Part shown: positions 7,981 through 17,584 of the stretch, piece by piece
Layout: every line of letters begins with the position of its first letter
Numbering within the stretch: position 1 is the first letter of the stretch
NCBI GenBank assembly: GCA_038125725.1
Contig: JAYPEK010000005.1
Span: 1-64,000, forward strand
Direction: 5' to 3'
DNA length: 64,000 nucleotides
From: TMED8 sp038125725
GTDB lineage: Bacteria; Pseudomonadota; Alphaproteobacteria; Rhodospirillales; Casp-alpha2
The notes under the pieces: generated by a model
Database searches by the model: none
What the model saw: the letters and a program-made list of their open reading frames with translations, nothing else
What the model was told of the DNA's origin: nothing
Position numbers and translations under genes: made by a program

Positions 7981-9365
7981 CCGCCGCCCCTCATGTCACG
8001 CCGGTAAAGCGTGAAAAACCGCGTCGCCAGCAACGCCGTGGACACCAACGTCGCGATTCCAACTGCCTGGAACACACCGACGACGCCCTGGCCCATCGGA
8101 AACACCAGCAGCCAGGCAAGCGGCACCATGACACCGAAGAACGAAACGGTTTGCAGGTAGCACGCCGCCCAGACGTCTTGGCGTCCGCGCAGGGCATTGG
8201 CCAGCACCGCCTGAGCGCCGTCGCTGACCAACACCAGCGCCACCCAGAACAGCAGCGGCACCGCCAGCGCAGCGACCGCGGGATCGCGCGTGAAGCCGGC
8301 GACGAAGGTTGCATCGAATGCCACCAGGGCGGCACCGACGAGGATCATGGCGCAGGTATTGAGCGCCAATCCCGTCCACCCCGCGCGCGCCATGTCGACC
8401 GGATCGCCTTTTCCATGGGCATTGCCGACCCGCACCGCCGTCGCCGCGCCGAAACCGATGGCGACCATGAACGACACGATCTGCAGGTAGAACGCGGCCG
8501 TGAATGCCGCCAGGGGCAACGGCCCCAGCCAGCCGACGAATTGCTGCACGGCGGTGAAGGCGCCCGATTCCACCGCCAGGCTGATCCCGGTGGCATATCC
8601 CAGCCGGCGCTGGTTCGCCCAGGCGCTCCAGCCGCCGACAGCGCGGCGGCGAACGCCGAACTTTTCCTGGTCCCGCATCATCAGGATGTAGGCGACCATC
8701 GCCGCGGCGACGAGCCAGCGCGCCATGGTGGTCGCCAGCGCCGCCCCCAGCGCGCCGCCCGGAATCCATTCCACCGCGCCATAGATGAACAGCCCATTGA
8801 GCCCCAGGTTGATCACGTTGGCCACACCCATGGCGATGAACCCCGGTGCCGGACGGCGAATACCCTCGAGGAAGAAACTACAGGCCAGGAATAACAGATG
8901 CGCCGGCAGTCCGAGCCCCAGCACCAGCATCACTTTGCCGCCTTCGCGCGCCAGTTCCGGTGTTTGCCCGGTCCAGGTGAGCAATGTTTCGCCAAACAGC
9001 GAAATCGCCGCCGCAATACCGCCCAACCCCGCCGCATAGACCATCGAGCGCCGCCAAACGCGACCGCACTCCTCGAACTTCTCGGCGCCGAAGGCATTCG
9101 CGCTCAGCACCAGCGTCCCCATGATCAGGCCGATGGAGGTCACCACCAACGGCTGCACCAGCGACAGCCCCATGGACATGTAACCCAGTTCCACCGCCGA
9201 ATAGCGCCCGACCATCACGGTATCGACCAGGATCACTAGGAACATGCCGGACCGCGCCAGCACGATCACTGGTGCCAACCGCAGCATCTCCGCCACGTGC
9301 CGGCGCCAACGGTCGAAACCGGGCGGCGGCGCGGTGTGCTTGGCAAGGCTGTCGTTGTGGCCCAT
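7977..9365 (-). CDS. MATE-family multidrug efflux transporter
   Basis: A 462-residue, about 12-helix membrane protein of the MATE superfamily, likely exporting cationic or organic compounds in exchange for Na+ or H+. The two pseudo-repeats are visible (LVDTVMVGRYSAVELGYMS in the first, VESGAFTAVQQFVGWLG in the second), and helix spacing fits NorM/DinF-like proteins. Substrate cannot be assigned. It converges with the DksA-like gene and is divergent from an EamA transporter. Confidence 0.85.
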   Translation of the reverse strand: MGHNDSLAKHTAPPPGFDRWRRHVAEMLRLAPVIVLARSGMFLVILVDTVMVGRYSAVELGYMSMGLSLVQPLVVTSIGLIMGTLVLSANAFGAEKFEECGRVWRRSMVYAAGLGGIAAAISLFGETLLTWTGQTPELAREGGKVMLVLGLGLPAHLLFLACSFFLEGIRRPAPGFIAMGVANVINLGLNGLFIYGAVEWIPGGALGAALATTMARWLVAAAMVAYILMMRDQEKFGVRRRAVGGWSAWANQRRLGYATGISLAVESGAFTAVQQFVGWLGPLPLAAFTAAFYLQIVSFMVAIGFGAATAVRVGNAHGKGDPVDMARAGWTGLALNTCAMILVGAALVAFDATFVAGFTRDPAVAALAVPLLFWVALVLVSDGAQAVLANALRGRQDVWAACYLQTVSFFGVMVPLAWLLVFPMGQGVVGVFQAVGIATLVSTALLATRFFTLYRRDMRGGG

Positions 9366-9406
9366 AAGCTAGGTCTTCGCTGTCATTTGGTCCGGGACCG
9401 TTTTCC

Positions 9407-10302
9407 GTGAGTGTCACTACGCCTTCTCCATCGCCGACGCAATCATCGGCCGTCGGCCAGGGCATCCTATGGATGCTGGCGGCGATGTTCTGCTTTGCCT
9501 CCATGGACGCCACGGTAAAACACTTGGTGCAGCATTACCCAACCGTGCAGGTGATCTGGGCGCGGTTTTTCTTTCACCTGCTGTTGCTGATGGTGATTTT
9601 CGCGCGCCGCATTCCGACCATCGTGCGCACCACCAATCCGCGCCTGCAAATCCTGCGCTCGGTGCTGATGATCCTGACCACGGGACTGTTCTTTTCCGGC
9701 CTGATCTTCGTGCCGCTGGCCGATGCGGCGTCGATGATGCTGGTCTCGCCCCTAATCGTCACCGCGCTTTCCATGCCGATCCTCAAGGAGCCGGTGGGGC
9801 CCAGGCGCTGGGCCGGCGTGGTCATCGGCTTTTGCGGCGCCTTGATCATCGTGCGCCCGACGGGCGATCTGCAACTGGCGACGCTGCTGCCGCTTTGTGC
9901 CGCCGGCACTTATGCGGTCTACCAGATATCGACCCGTTTCCTCAGCCAGTCCGATCCGGTGCTGACGACGCTGTTCTACACGGCCGCCTTGGGCGCCATC
10001 CTGCCGGCCTTCGCCATGCCGTTCATCTGGCAGGCGCCGACGCCGGAACACTGGGCGATGATGGCGTTCTCGGGGCTTTGCGGCGGGGTCGGGCATTTCG
10101 CCGTCATCCGCGCCCTGACGGCGGCGCCGGCGGCAACGGTGGCGCCGTTCTCCTACACGTCCATCCTATGGGCGACGCTCTACGGCTTCGTGCTGTTCGG
10201 AAACTTCCCCGATCAATGGACGATCACCGGCGCCGCGATCATCGTCGCCAGCGGGCTCTACGTCTTCTTCCGCGAACAGAAGCGCCAGAAGGAAAAAGCA
10301 GC

Positions 10303-10306
<4 letters not shown>
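9407..10306 (+). CDS. DMT-superfamily transporter (two EamA domains)
   Basis: A 299-residue inner-membrane protein with about ten helices forming two EamA repeats (residues about 17-145 and 160-290). The first helix pattern GILWMLAAMFCFASMDATVKHL is typical of S-adenosylmethionine/drug-metabolite transporter relatives. Translation starts at GTG (9407), giving MSVTTPSP. Its end overlaps prfC by 4 bp, tail to tail. Substrate is unknown. Confidence 0.82.
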
Positions 10307-11889
<1,583 letters not shown>

Positions 11890-11979
11890 GGCTGGGGCCT
11901 CGGTCGAAACGATGGGTGGTGACAGCGGCGCAAATCTAGCGTCTTCGCCGGAATTGGCCAGTGCTTTCGTGCCTGCCGC

Positions 11980-12552
11980 TCATCCTCGCCGCTTGCGGCC
12001 GCTTTCGCCCATGGAGAACGTCGTCTCGTCGGCAAGCAGCACACCGATGGAACCGTCGGGGCCGGATTCGATAATGTCGCCCTGATAGACCGGATCGCCC
12101 ACGTTGAGCTCGACCCTGGTGCCGTCGGCACGAACGGCAAACACCTGGCCCGAAAGGTTCTCGACGTTACCGATGGGTTCGCCATCGGTCCCGGAGATCA
12201 CCGTCGGGTTGGCGGCAAGGGAGCCTTCGGGGAGACCGGCAGCGGACGAGGCCCCGTCCGTGCCGGCGGCTACGTCGCCGCCAGCGGGACCCTCGGCCAG
12301 CTGAACGATCATCTACTCGGACAGTTGCGCCCCGTCGGGAGAGACGAGTTCGGGTGGGTTTTCCTGGGAGTAGTAGTCCTCGACCACGACACGCGAACCG
12401 TCGGGCGCAGTCACGATCAAATCGTCACCGCTCGCCTCGAACTCGGCGGAGGTCAAATCGAAACCTTCGGGGAGGGTCAGGGACTCGCCGTCACCAGCAT
12501 TTAACGACAGCAGCTGTTCGCCACTTTCAGGGGTGGTGGTCAGGTCGGCCAT
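11980..12552 (-). pseudogene. Remnant of a large adhesin N-terminus (retention-module type), in-frame amber stop
   Basis: Translation from ATG 12552 (GAGGT upstream) gives 79 residues, then a TAG at 12313-12315, then immediately an in-frame ATG and 110 more residues in the same frame. The second part contains NLSGQVFAVRADGTRVELNV, GDPVYQGDII and LLADETTFSMGESG, the pattern of the N-terminal retention/FecR-like module of LapA/BapA-type giant RTX adhesins. The frame ends at GESGRKRRG, exactly where family members continue for thousands of residues, and no continuation is visible in other frames before prfC. I read this as a decayed adhesin gene: one nonsense mutation plus loss of the body. Expression of two short peptides cannot be excluded. 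Confidence 0.62.
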
Positions 12553-12588
12553 AATGTTTACCTCACGGGACGCCAGCTCGTGCCATAT

Positions 12589-12657
12589 ACGCGTCCAACG
12601 GAGATAAGGTGCTTTGTTGTTTTTCTTCTATGGGACTACTTTACGCGTCCACCTTAT
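12589..12657. repeat. Short direct and inverted repeats upstream of the adhesin remnant
   Basis: ACGCGTCC occurs at 12589-12596 and 12643-12650. ATAAGGTG (12604-12611) is the exact inverse of CACCTTAT (12650-12657). CTTTGTTG nearby is mirrored by CAACAAAAG. The 163-nt gap also holds the 3' flank of soeC. It may be the old adhesin promoter or operator region; no factor is assigned. Confidence 0.35.
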
Positions 12658-12715
12658 TTGTAGCAACAAAAGCCGATAGAATCTTTGATGAGGATCACAG
12701 ATTTGCTCTTATTTT

Positions 12716-13663
12716 TCAGGCGGACTTCGCCCCGTAATAGAGCGTGACCACGTGGTTGGCCTCGGCGAAGAACAGCCAGCGCTCGATCGCCAGCCCCAGC
12801 GTCACCGCCAATGCCGCCGGAACCAGGAGAAAAGCGCTTGCGTTTCCGCCGCTCATGGCGCCGGCGACAGCCAACGCCAAAGGTGCTCCGAAGCCGATGA
12901 TATGGGCATAGCGCCTGAGTTTCCCAGCGTGATTGCGCGCCACTTGGAAGCCCATTTCCTTCATCAGATAATTGGCCGAGGTATGCGGTCCCTCGAATTT
13001 CGACAGCCGTCCGTAGCGCCCAAGCCCGGTGGCGCTTTCCGGCGTCGCCGGATGGGTGGTGGTATCGATCAGGTGCCAATAGGCCCCCTTCCCGGCCCAG
13101 GCCAACGCCAGTGCCACCGCCGCAAGCCAGGCCACGCCACTGGCGTCGTTCCCCAGCGCCGCGACAATCGCCGCCAGCCAGATAGCCCCGCCGGCCAGTC
13201 CCATCATCAGATAGTTGGGCAGCGTCCAGGCGTTGTGCCATTGGTGGATGGTCTTCAGCGTGCGATAGATCATGCCGGTGCAAAACACCGTCACGAAAGC
13301 GCCAAGCGCCGTCAAAAGCGCGGCCGCGGCCAAAGTCTCGGTCTCACCACCGAGATAGATCCAGCCGTAGGCGAACAGAGTCAGCGGAGCGAAGGTGAAA
13401 ATGGCAGCAACGCCCTCGCGCGACAGCCACGACGACCGCCACTGGGTCAGGGCACGCCAGGCACGTTCCGGATGGCCGAGATGGAAAGTCGAGGATAATA
13501 ACCCCGCGACCACCGTGACGAAGCCGAACCCGAGGCCGACAACGCCAAGTTCCGGCGTCATCGGCAACCAGCCGGCGGCAATGAACACGCCGATGACCGC
13601 CAGCAGGCCATAGCCGATGCCCGACGAAACAGTGAAGAAAATGACGGAGTATGCGGGATGCAT
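12716..13663 (-). CDS. soeC: Sulfite dehydrogenase membrane anchor, SoeC (DmsC family)
   Basis: A 315-residue polytopic protein of the DmsC family with about eight helices, beginning MHPAYSVIFFTVSSGIGYGL. It anchors the complex and passes electrons to or from quinone. Third gene of a soeABC-type operon, 13 nt after soeB, with a strong AGGAGG before its ATG. DmsC-type anchors also serve DMSO reductases; the sulfite dehydrogenase reading rests on the catalytic subunit and the A-B-C order. The family is recognised from the N-terminal helix pattern and the FHLGHPERAWRAL segment. Confidence 0.8.
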   Translation of the reverse strand: MHPAYSVIFFTVSSGIGYGLLAVIGVFIAAGWLPMTPELGVVGLGFGFVTVVAGLLSSTFHLGHPERAWRALTQWRSSWLSREGVAAIFTFAPLTLFAYGWIYLGGETETLAAAALLTALGAFVTVFCTGMIYRTLKTIHQWHNAWTLPNYLMMGLAGGAIWLAAIVAALGNDASGVAWLAAVALALAWAGKGAYWHLIDTTTHPATPESATGLGRYGRLSKFEGPHTSANYLMKEMGFQVARNHAGKLRRYAHIIGFGAPLALAVAGAMSGGNASAFLLVPAALAVTLGLAIERWLFFAEANHVVTLYYGAKSA

Positions 13664-13676
13664 TTGGGGCGGCCTC

Positions 13677-14408
13677 CTAGCGCGACAGGAACCGGTCGGC
13701 CCAGCGCAGGATCGGGTTCTCGATCGCGGGTTCGGGCATGGGCGGCGACTTCGGGGCCTCGGTGCGCGGCCGGGGCGGCAGGTATTTGTTGGTCGGCCGG
13801 TAGCCCATCTCCGGCATCAGGTCATAGCCGCCACGCTCGGCGACCAGCCTGGCGACATCGGAATTGCGATCATTGAGATCGCCGAAATGGCGCGCGCCGG
13901 CCGGACAGGTGGAAACGCAGGCCGGCACCCGGTCAACGGCTTCCAGGTTCTCGTTGTAGATTCGGTCGATGCAGAGGGTGCACTTCTTCATCACCCCGGC
14001 ATCGCTATCGAACTCTCGCGCACCATAGGGACAGGCCCAGGAACAGAGCTTGCAGCCGATGCACTTGTCCTCGTCGACCAGCACGATACCGTCCTCGCAG
14101 CGCTTGTAGGACGCCCCCGTCGGGCAGACCGTGACGCAGGCCGCCTGCTCGCAATGCAGGCAGGACTTGGGAAAATAGGTGGTCATATTGACGCCGCCGT
14201 CCGCTGCCTCGACCTCGTAGGCGTGGATGCGGTTGAACCAGACCCCATCGGGGTTGGCGCCATAGGGGTCCAGGTCCGTCAGCGGCGCCATGTGGCCGCC
14301 GGTGTTCCATTCCTTGCAGTTGACCGCGCAGGCATGGCAGCCGACACAAATGTCGAGATCGATAACCAGGCCGAGCTTCTTCTTGATGGTGTCGGGCAGC
14401 GTTGTCAT
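13677..14408 (-). CDS. soeB: Sulfite dehydrogenase iron-sulfur subunit, SoeB
   Basis: A 243-residue electron-transfer subunit with four cysteine clusters of the DmsB/NrfC ferredoxin family: C21-C24-C27-C31 (CVGCHACAVNC), CLHCEQAACVTVCP, CIGCKLCSWACP, and CTLC paired with CVSTCP. This predicts four [4Fe-4S] centres linking the molybdenum subunit to the membrane anchor. ATG at 14408 overlaps the soeA stop (ATGA); the longer open frame upstream is antisense-like noise within soeA. No signal peptide is present, matching a cytoplasmic SoeA. Confidence 0.87.
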   Translation of the reverse strand: MTTLPDTIKKKLGLVIDLDICVGCHACAVNCKEWNTGGHMAPLTDLDPYGANPDGVWFNRIHAYEVEAADGGVNMTTYFPKSCLHCEQAACVTVCPTGASYKRCEDGIVLVDEDKCIGCKLCSWACPYGAREFDSDAGVMKKCTLCIDRIYNENLEAVDRVPACVSTCPAGARHFGDLNDRNSDVARLVAERGGYDLMPEMGYRPTNKYLPPRPRTEAPKSPPMPEPAIENPILRWADRFLSR

Positions 14409-17329
14409 AGCTTGCCCCTCCGGTCCCGCGCCTTGCGGAACGCATCGCCGTAGCGAAGCACCTTCGGTGCCGGCTTCATGTTCGGCGGCTTCGCGGTCGG
14501 GCGGAAGCGCGGCTCCAGCTCGCCCTGCTCGTGCGGTTCCGCCTTCTCGACCCGCACCTTGAGATCGAACCAAGCGGCCTGGCCGGTGAGCGGGTCGGAG
14601 TTGGAATAGCGATAGCCATCGCCCTTCTCCGGCAGCAGTTCGGAGATCAGGTAATTGAGCAGGAAGCCCTTGGTGCCTTCGGAAGCGCCGGCTTCCAGGT
14701 TCCAGGCCCCCGGGCGCTTGCCGATGGCGTTCCAGGTCCAGACGGTGTCCTTGTTGACGCCGTCCATCAACTGCGCCTGCACTTTGATGCGGCCGTTGTG
14801 GCTCGAGACCCAGACCCAATCGCCGGTTTCAATACCCAGTTCCTGGCCCTTCTCGCGCGAGATATAGAGCCGGTTCTCGCCGGTGATCTGCCTGAGCCAG
14901 GCGTTCTGCGAACCCCAGGAATGGTACATGTGCATGGGCCGCTGCGTCAGCGCGTGCAGCGGGTAGGTCTCGTCGTCCACCATTTGCTCTTCGAATGGCG
15001 TGTACCAGATCGGCAGCGGCGAGGCGTATTCCTTGATCCGCGCCCGTTCGCTGTCCGGCGGCTGTACCTCGCCATGTCCCTCGGCGGCGAGACGGAAGCG
15101 TTGCAGCGCTTCCGAATAAATCTTCATGACGATTTGGCCGGGGTTGGTGATGAAGGCCATTTTCTCCGCCCACTCCAGATAGCCCTTGTTGGCATACCGG
15201 TAGTAGCGGTGCGATTTCGGCAGTTCGTATTCCCAAAAGCCCTTGTTCTCGATGTAGCGCTGCAACTGGTTGGGATTGGGCTCGCCGACGCCGATCTCGT
15301 CGCCATCCTTGCCGCGCCAACCGGCCAACGGGCCGAGGCCGGGGCGGCGCTGGTGGAAGGTGATGTAGTCTGCGTAGCCGTTCGGATACTTGGGCGAGCC
15401 GTCCTCGTTCATCATCCCTTCCAGGCCGAGCCGCGCGCCCAGGTCGAGCAGCACTTCCTGGAAGCAGCGCACGTCGCGGTCGGGCTTGACGATTGGATGG
15501 CGGATGGCGTCGGCGGCCGCGTCTGCATGGCTGATCGGCCGGTCCAGCAGCGAGATACAATCCCAGCGTTCCAGGTAGGTGGTATCCGGCAAGATCAGGT
15601 CGGCATAGGGCACCATCTCCGAGAAGAAGGCGTCGGAATAGATGATGTGCGGGATTTTGTATTTGCCGCTGGTCTCGTCGATATCGGTCAGCATCTCCAT
15701 CACCCGGCCGGTGTTCATGGTCGAATTCCAGGCCATGTTGGCCATGTACATGAACAGCGTATCGATCGGATACGGATCGCCCTTCCAGGCGTTGGTGATA
15801 ACCATGTGCATCAGCCCATGGGTGGCCAGCGGTGCCTCCCAGGAGAACGCCTTGTCGATTCGCTCGGCCGTGCCGTTCTCGTCGACCAGCAATTCTTCCG
15901 GCGCCATCGGGAACCCCAGGTGCGGCCCCGCCAGCGGCGTATTCGGCTTCACCTTGTGGATGCCGCCCATGGGCTTCGGCAGCGAGTTCAGAGCTTTCGG
16001 ATAAGGCGGCTTGAAGCGCATGCCGCCGGGCACGTCGATGGAGCCCAAGAGCAGTTGCAGGATATGGATCGCCCGGCAGGTGTGGAAGCCGTTGGTATGG
16101 GCTGAAATCCCGCGCATGGCATGCATGGAGACCGGCCGCCCGATGACCTTGTCGTGCTTGCGCCCGAAGGTATCGGTCCATTCGATATCCAGCTCGATCG
16201 CCTGATCGAAGGCGACATCGGCCAATTCCTGAGCGATGCGGCGGATGGTCGCCGCTTCGATGCCGGTCTTTTCCGCCACCGCTTCCGGCGCATAGGCATC
16301 ATCCAGGTAGTGTTCGGCCAGCAGTTGGAACGACGGCACCGCCTTGCGGCCGTCCGCGAGCGTTACCTCGCCAACCAGGATCGGCTTGGCGTCGACGTCT
16401 GAAACCGACGCCGGCGCCTGCTTCTCGCCATCCCAGCAAAGCGCCGTGCCGGCCTCATCACGCACGTAGAGGCCGTGGTCGGCGCCGCCCGGGTTCTGCA
16501 CGATCAGCCAGTGCACGTTGGTGTAGCGGACCAGGTATTCCTCGTCGATACGCCCGGTCCGCAAAAGCTCGCGGATCAGCGACATCACGAACAGACCGTC
16601 GGTGCCGGGCCGGATGCCCAGCCATTCGTCGGCAATGGCGGAATAGCCGGTACGTACCGGGTTGACGGAAACGAACTTGGCGCCCCGGGTCTTGAGCTTG
16701 CCGAGCCCCTTCTTGATCGGGTTCGAATCGTGGTCCTCGGCGACACCGAACATCAGGAAGTATTTGGTGTATTCCCAGTCGGGTTCGCCGAACTCCCAGA
16801 AGGCACTGCCGATCGTATAGAGGCCGCCGGCGGCCATGTTGACCGAACAGAAACCGCCGTGCGCGGAGAAGTTCGGCGTGCCGAATTGCTGTGCCCACCA
16901 GCTCGTCAACGACTGGCTTTGGTCGCGGCCGGTGAAAAAAGCGAGCTTGCGCGGGTTGGTGGCGCGGCAATGCGCCAGCCAGGCGGTGGCGGTCTCCAGC
17001 GCCTCGTCCCACTCGATCTCCTTGAATTCACCGGAACCGCGCGGACCGACGCGGCGCAGCGGCTTGGTCAGGCGCGCCGGTGACTTGAAGTTCATGATCC
17101 CGGCCGAACCCTTGGCACACAGGATGCCCTTATTTACCGGGTGCTCGCGGTTGCCCTGGATATAGCGGATCTCGCCGTCCTGCAGGTAGACCTTGATGCC
17201 GCAGCGGCAGGCGCACATGTAGCAGGTGGTGTAGGCGACTTCGTTGCCGACACTGGGCGAAGTTTTCAGGGGCCGATCGAGCGGGCAGGGTTTGGCCGCA
17301 GGAGGTGCAGGCGGGTTGTCACGGGGCAT
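14405..17329 (-). CDS. soeA: Molybdopterin oxidoreductase, sulfite dehydrogenase catalytic subunit SoeA
   Basis: A 974-residue Mo-bis-MGD enzyme. The N-terminal [4Fe-4S] motif is C36-x2-C39-x3-C43 with C71 (CYMCACRCG, GILCAKG). The expected Mo ligand is Cys161 in AHGGFCSVNMAAGG, unlike the Ser of DMSO reductases. There is no Tat signal (MPRDNPPAPPAAKP), so the complex faces the cytoplasm. Size, the GFCSVN active site, the FTGRDQSQS segment and A-B-C gene order match SoeABC, which oxidises sulfite to sulfate and feeds quinone. PsrABC/PhsABC-like chemistry is the alternative but normally carries a Tat signal. An AT-rich spacer with two palindromes precedes it. Confidence 0.83.
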   Translation of the reverse strand: MPRDNPPAPPAAKPCPLDRPLKTSPSVGNEVAYTTCYMCACRCGIKVYLQDGEIRYIQGNREHPVNKGILCAKGSAGIMNFKSPARLTKPLRRVGPRGSGEFKEIEWDEALETATAWLAHCRATNPRKLAFFTGRDQSQSLTSWWAQQFGTPNFSAHGGFCSVNMAAGGLYTIGSAFWEFGEPDWEYTKYFLMFGVAEDHDSNPIKKGLGKLKTRGAKFVSVNPVRTGYSAIADEWLGIRPGTDGLFVMSLIRELLRTGRIDEEYLVRYTNVHWLIVQNPGGADHGLYVRDEAGTALCWDGEKQAPASVSDVDAKPILVGEVTLADGRKAVPSFQLLAEHYLDDAYAPEAVAEKTGIEAATIRRIAQELADVAFDQAIELDIEWTDTFGRKHDKVIGRPVSMHAMRGISAHTNGFHTCRAIHILQLLLGSIDVPGGMRFKPPYPKALNSLPKPMGGIHKVKPNTPLAGPHLGFPMAPEELLVDENGTAERIDKAFSWEAPLATHGLMHMVITNAWKGDPYPIDTLFMYMANMAWNSTMNTGRVMEMLTDIDETSGKYKIPHIIYSDAFFSEMVPYADLILPDTTYLERWDCISLLDRPISHADAAADAIRHPIVKPDRDVRCFQEVLLDLGARLGLEGMMNEDGSPKYPNGYADYITFHQRRPGLGPLAGWRGKDGDEIGVGEPNPNQLQRYIENKGFWEYELPKSHRYYRYANKGYLEWAEKMAFITNPGQIVMKIYSEALQRFRLAAEGHGEVQPPDSERARIKEYASPLPIWYTPFEEQMVDDETYPLHALTQRPMHMYHSWGSQNAWLRQITGENRLYISREKGQELGIETGDWVWVSSHNGRIKVQAQLMDGVNKDTVWTWNAIGKRPGAWNLEAGASEGTKGFLLNYLISELLPEKGDGYRYSNSDPLTGQAAWFDLKVRVEKAEPHEQGELEPRFRPTAKPPNMKPAPKVLRYGDAFRKARDRRGKL

Positions 17330-17350
17330 TGCGTTCCCAATCCGATTAAC

Positions 17351-17377
17351 AATAACGGGACAATGTGTCCCATTATT
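17351..17377. promoter_or_regulatory. Near-perfect palindrome 22-48 nt upstream of soeA
   Basis: Two 12-bp arms around a 3-nt spacer with a single mismatch; the core is GGGACA-ATG-TGTCCC (17357-17371), flanked by AATAAC and ATTATT. It sits between the soeA start and the AT-rich spacer, so it could be an operator overlapping the transcription start or a hairpin in the leader. I do not recognise the cognate regulator. Confidence 0.6.
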
Positions 17378-17478
17378 TTATTATTTGCGCCAAATTGCCT
17401 GTATTCCAAGATCAGCCTGTCCCTGCCACAGGCTTTCTCAGCAATTGGCCTTATCGCCAGCATAGCCGGTTTCAATTT

Positions 17479-17500
17479 TATATTCAATATTTTGAATATA
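17479..17500. promoter_or_regulatory. ATTC-N8-GAAT palindrome (SqrR/BigR-like operator candidate) upstream of soeA
   Basis: TATATTCAA (17479-17487) and TTGAATATA (17492-17500) are perfect inverted arms around TATT. This contains ATTC-N8-GAAT exactly (17482-17497), the consensus I recall for the persulfide-responsive ArsR-family repressors SqrR/BigR. It lies 150-171 nt upstream of soeA, in a 255-nt AT-rich gap. No ArsR-family gene is encoded in the window, so the regulator is inferred. Part of the match could reflect AT-rich composition. Confidence 0.5.
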
Positions 17501-17584
17501 TGTTTTTTGAATGTGTCGGCGCACATCCATCCACAGCGCCGATGGTTCGCGTTGGTGCTGGACGTTTTGGCAACGTCGGATTGA

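Noticed and set aside
14531..16105. 524-codon open frame antisense to soeA
   Set aside because: Antisense shadow of a conserved molybdoenzyme; no motif and no ribosome site.
12716..17329. Reading the molybdoenzyme operon as DMSO reductase dmsABC
   Set aside because: SoeA has Cys rather than Ser at the Mo ligand position and no Tat signal; SoeABC fits better. DmsC-type anchors are shared by both.
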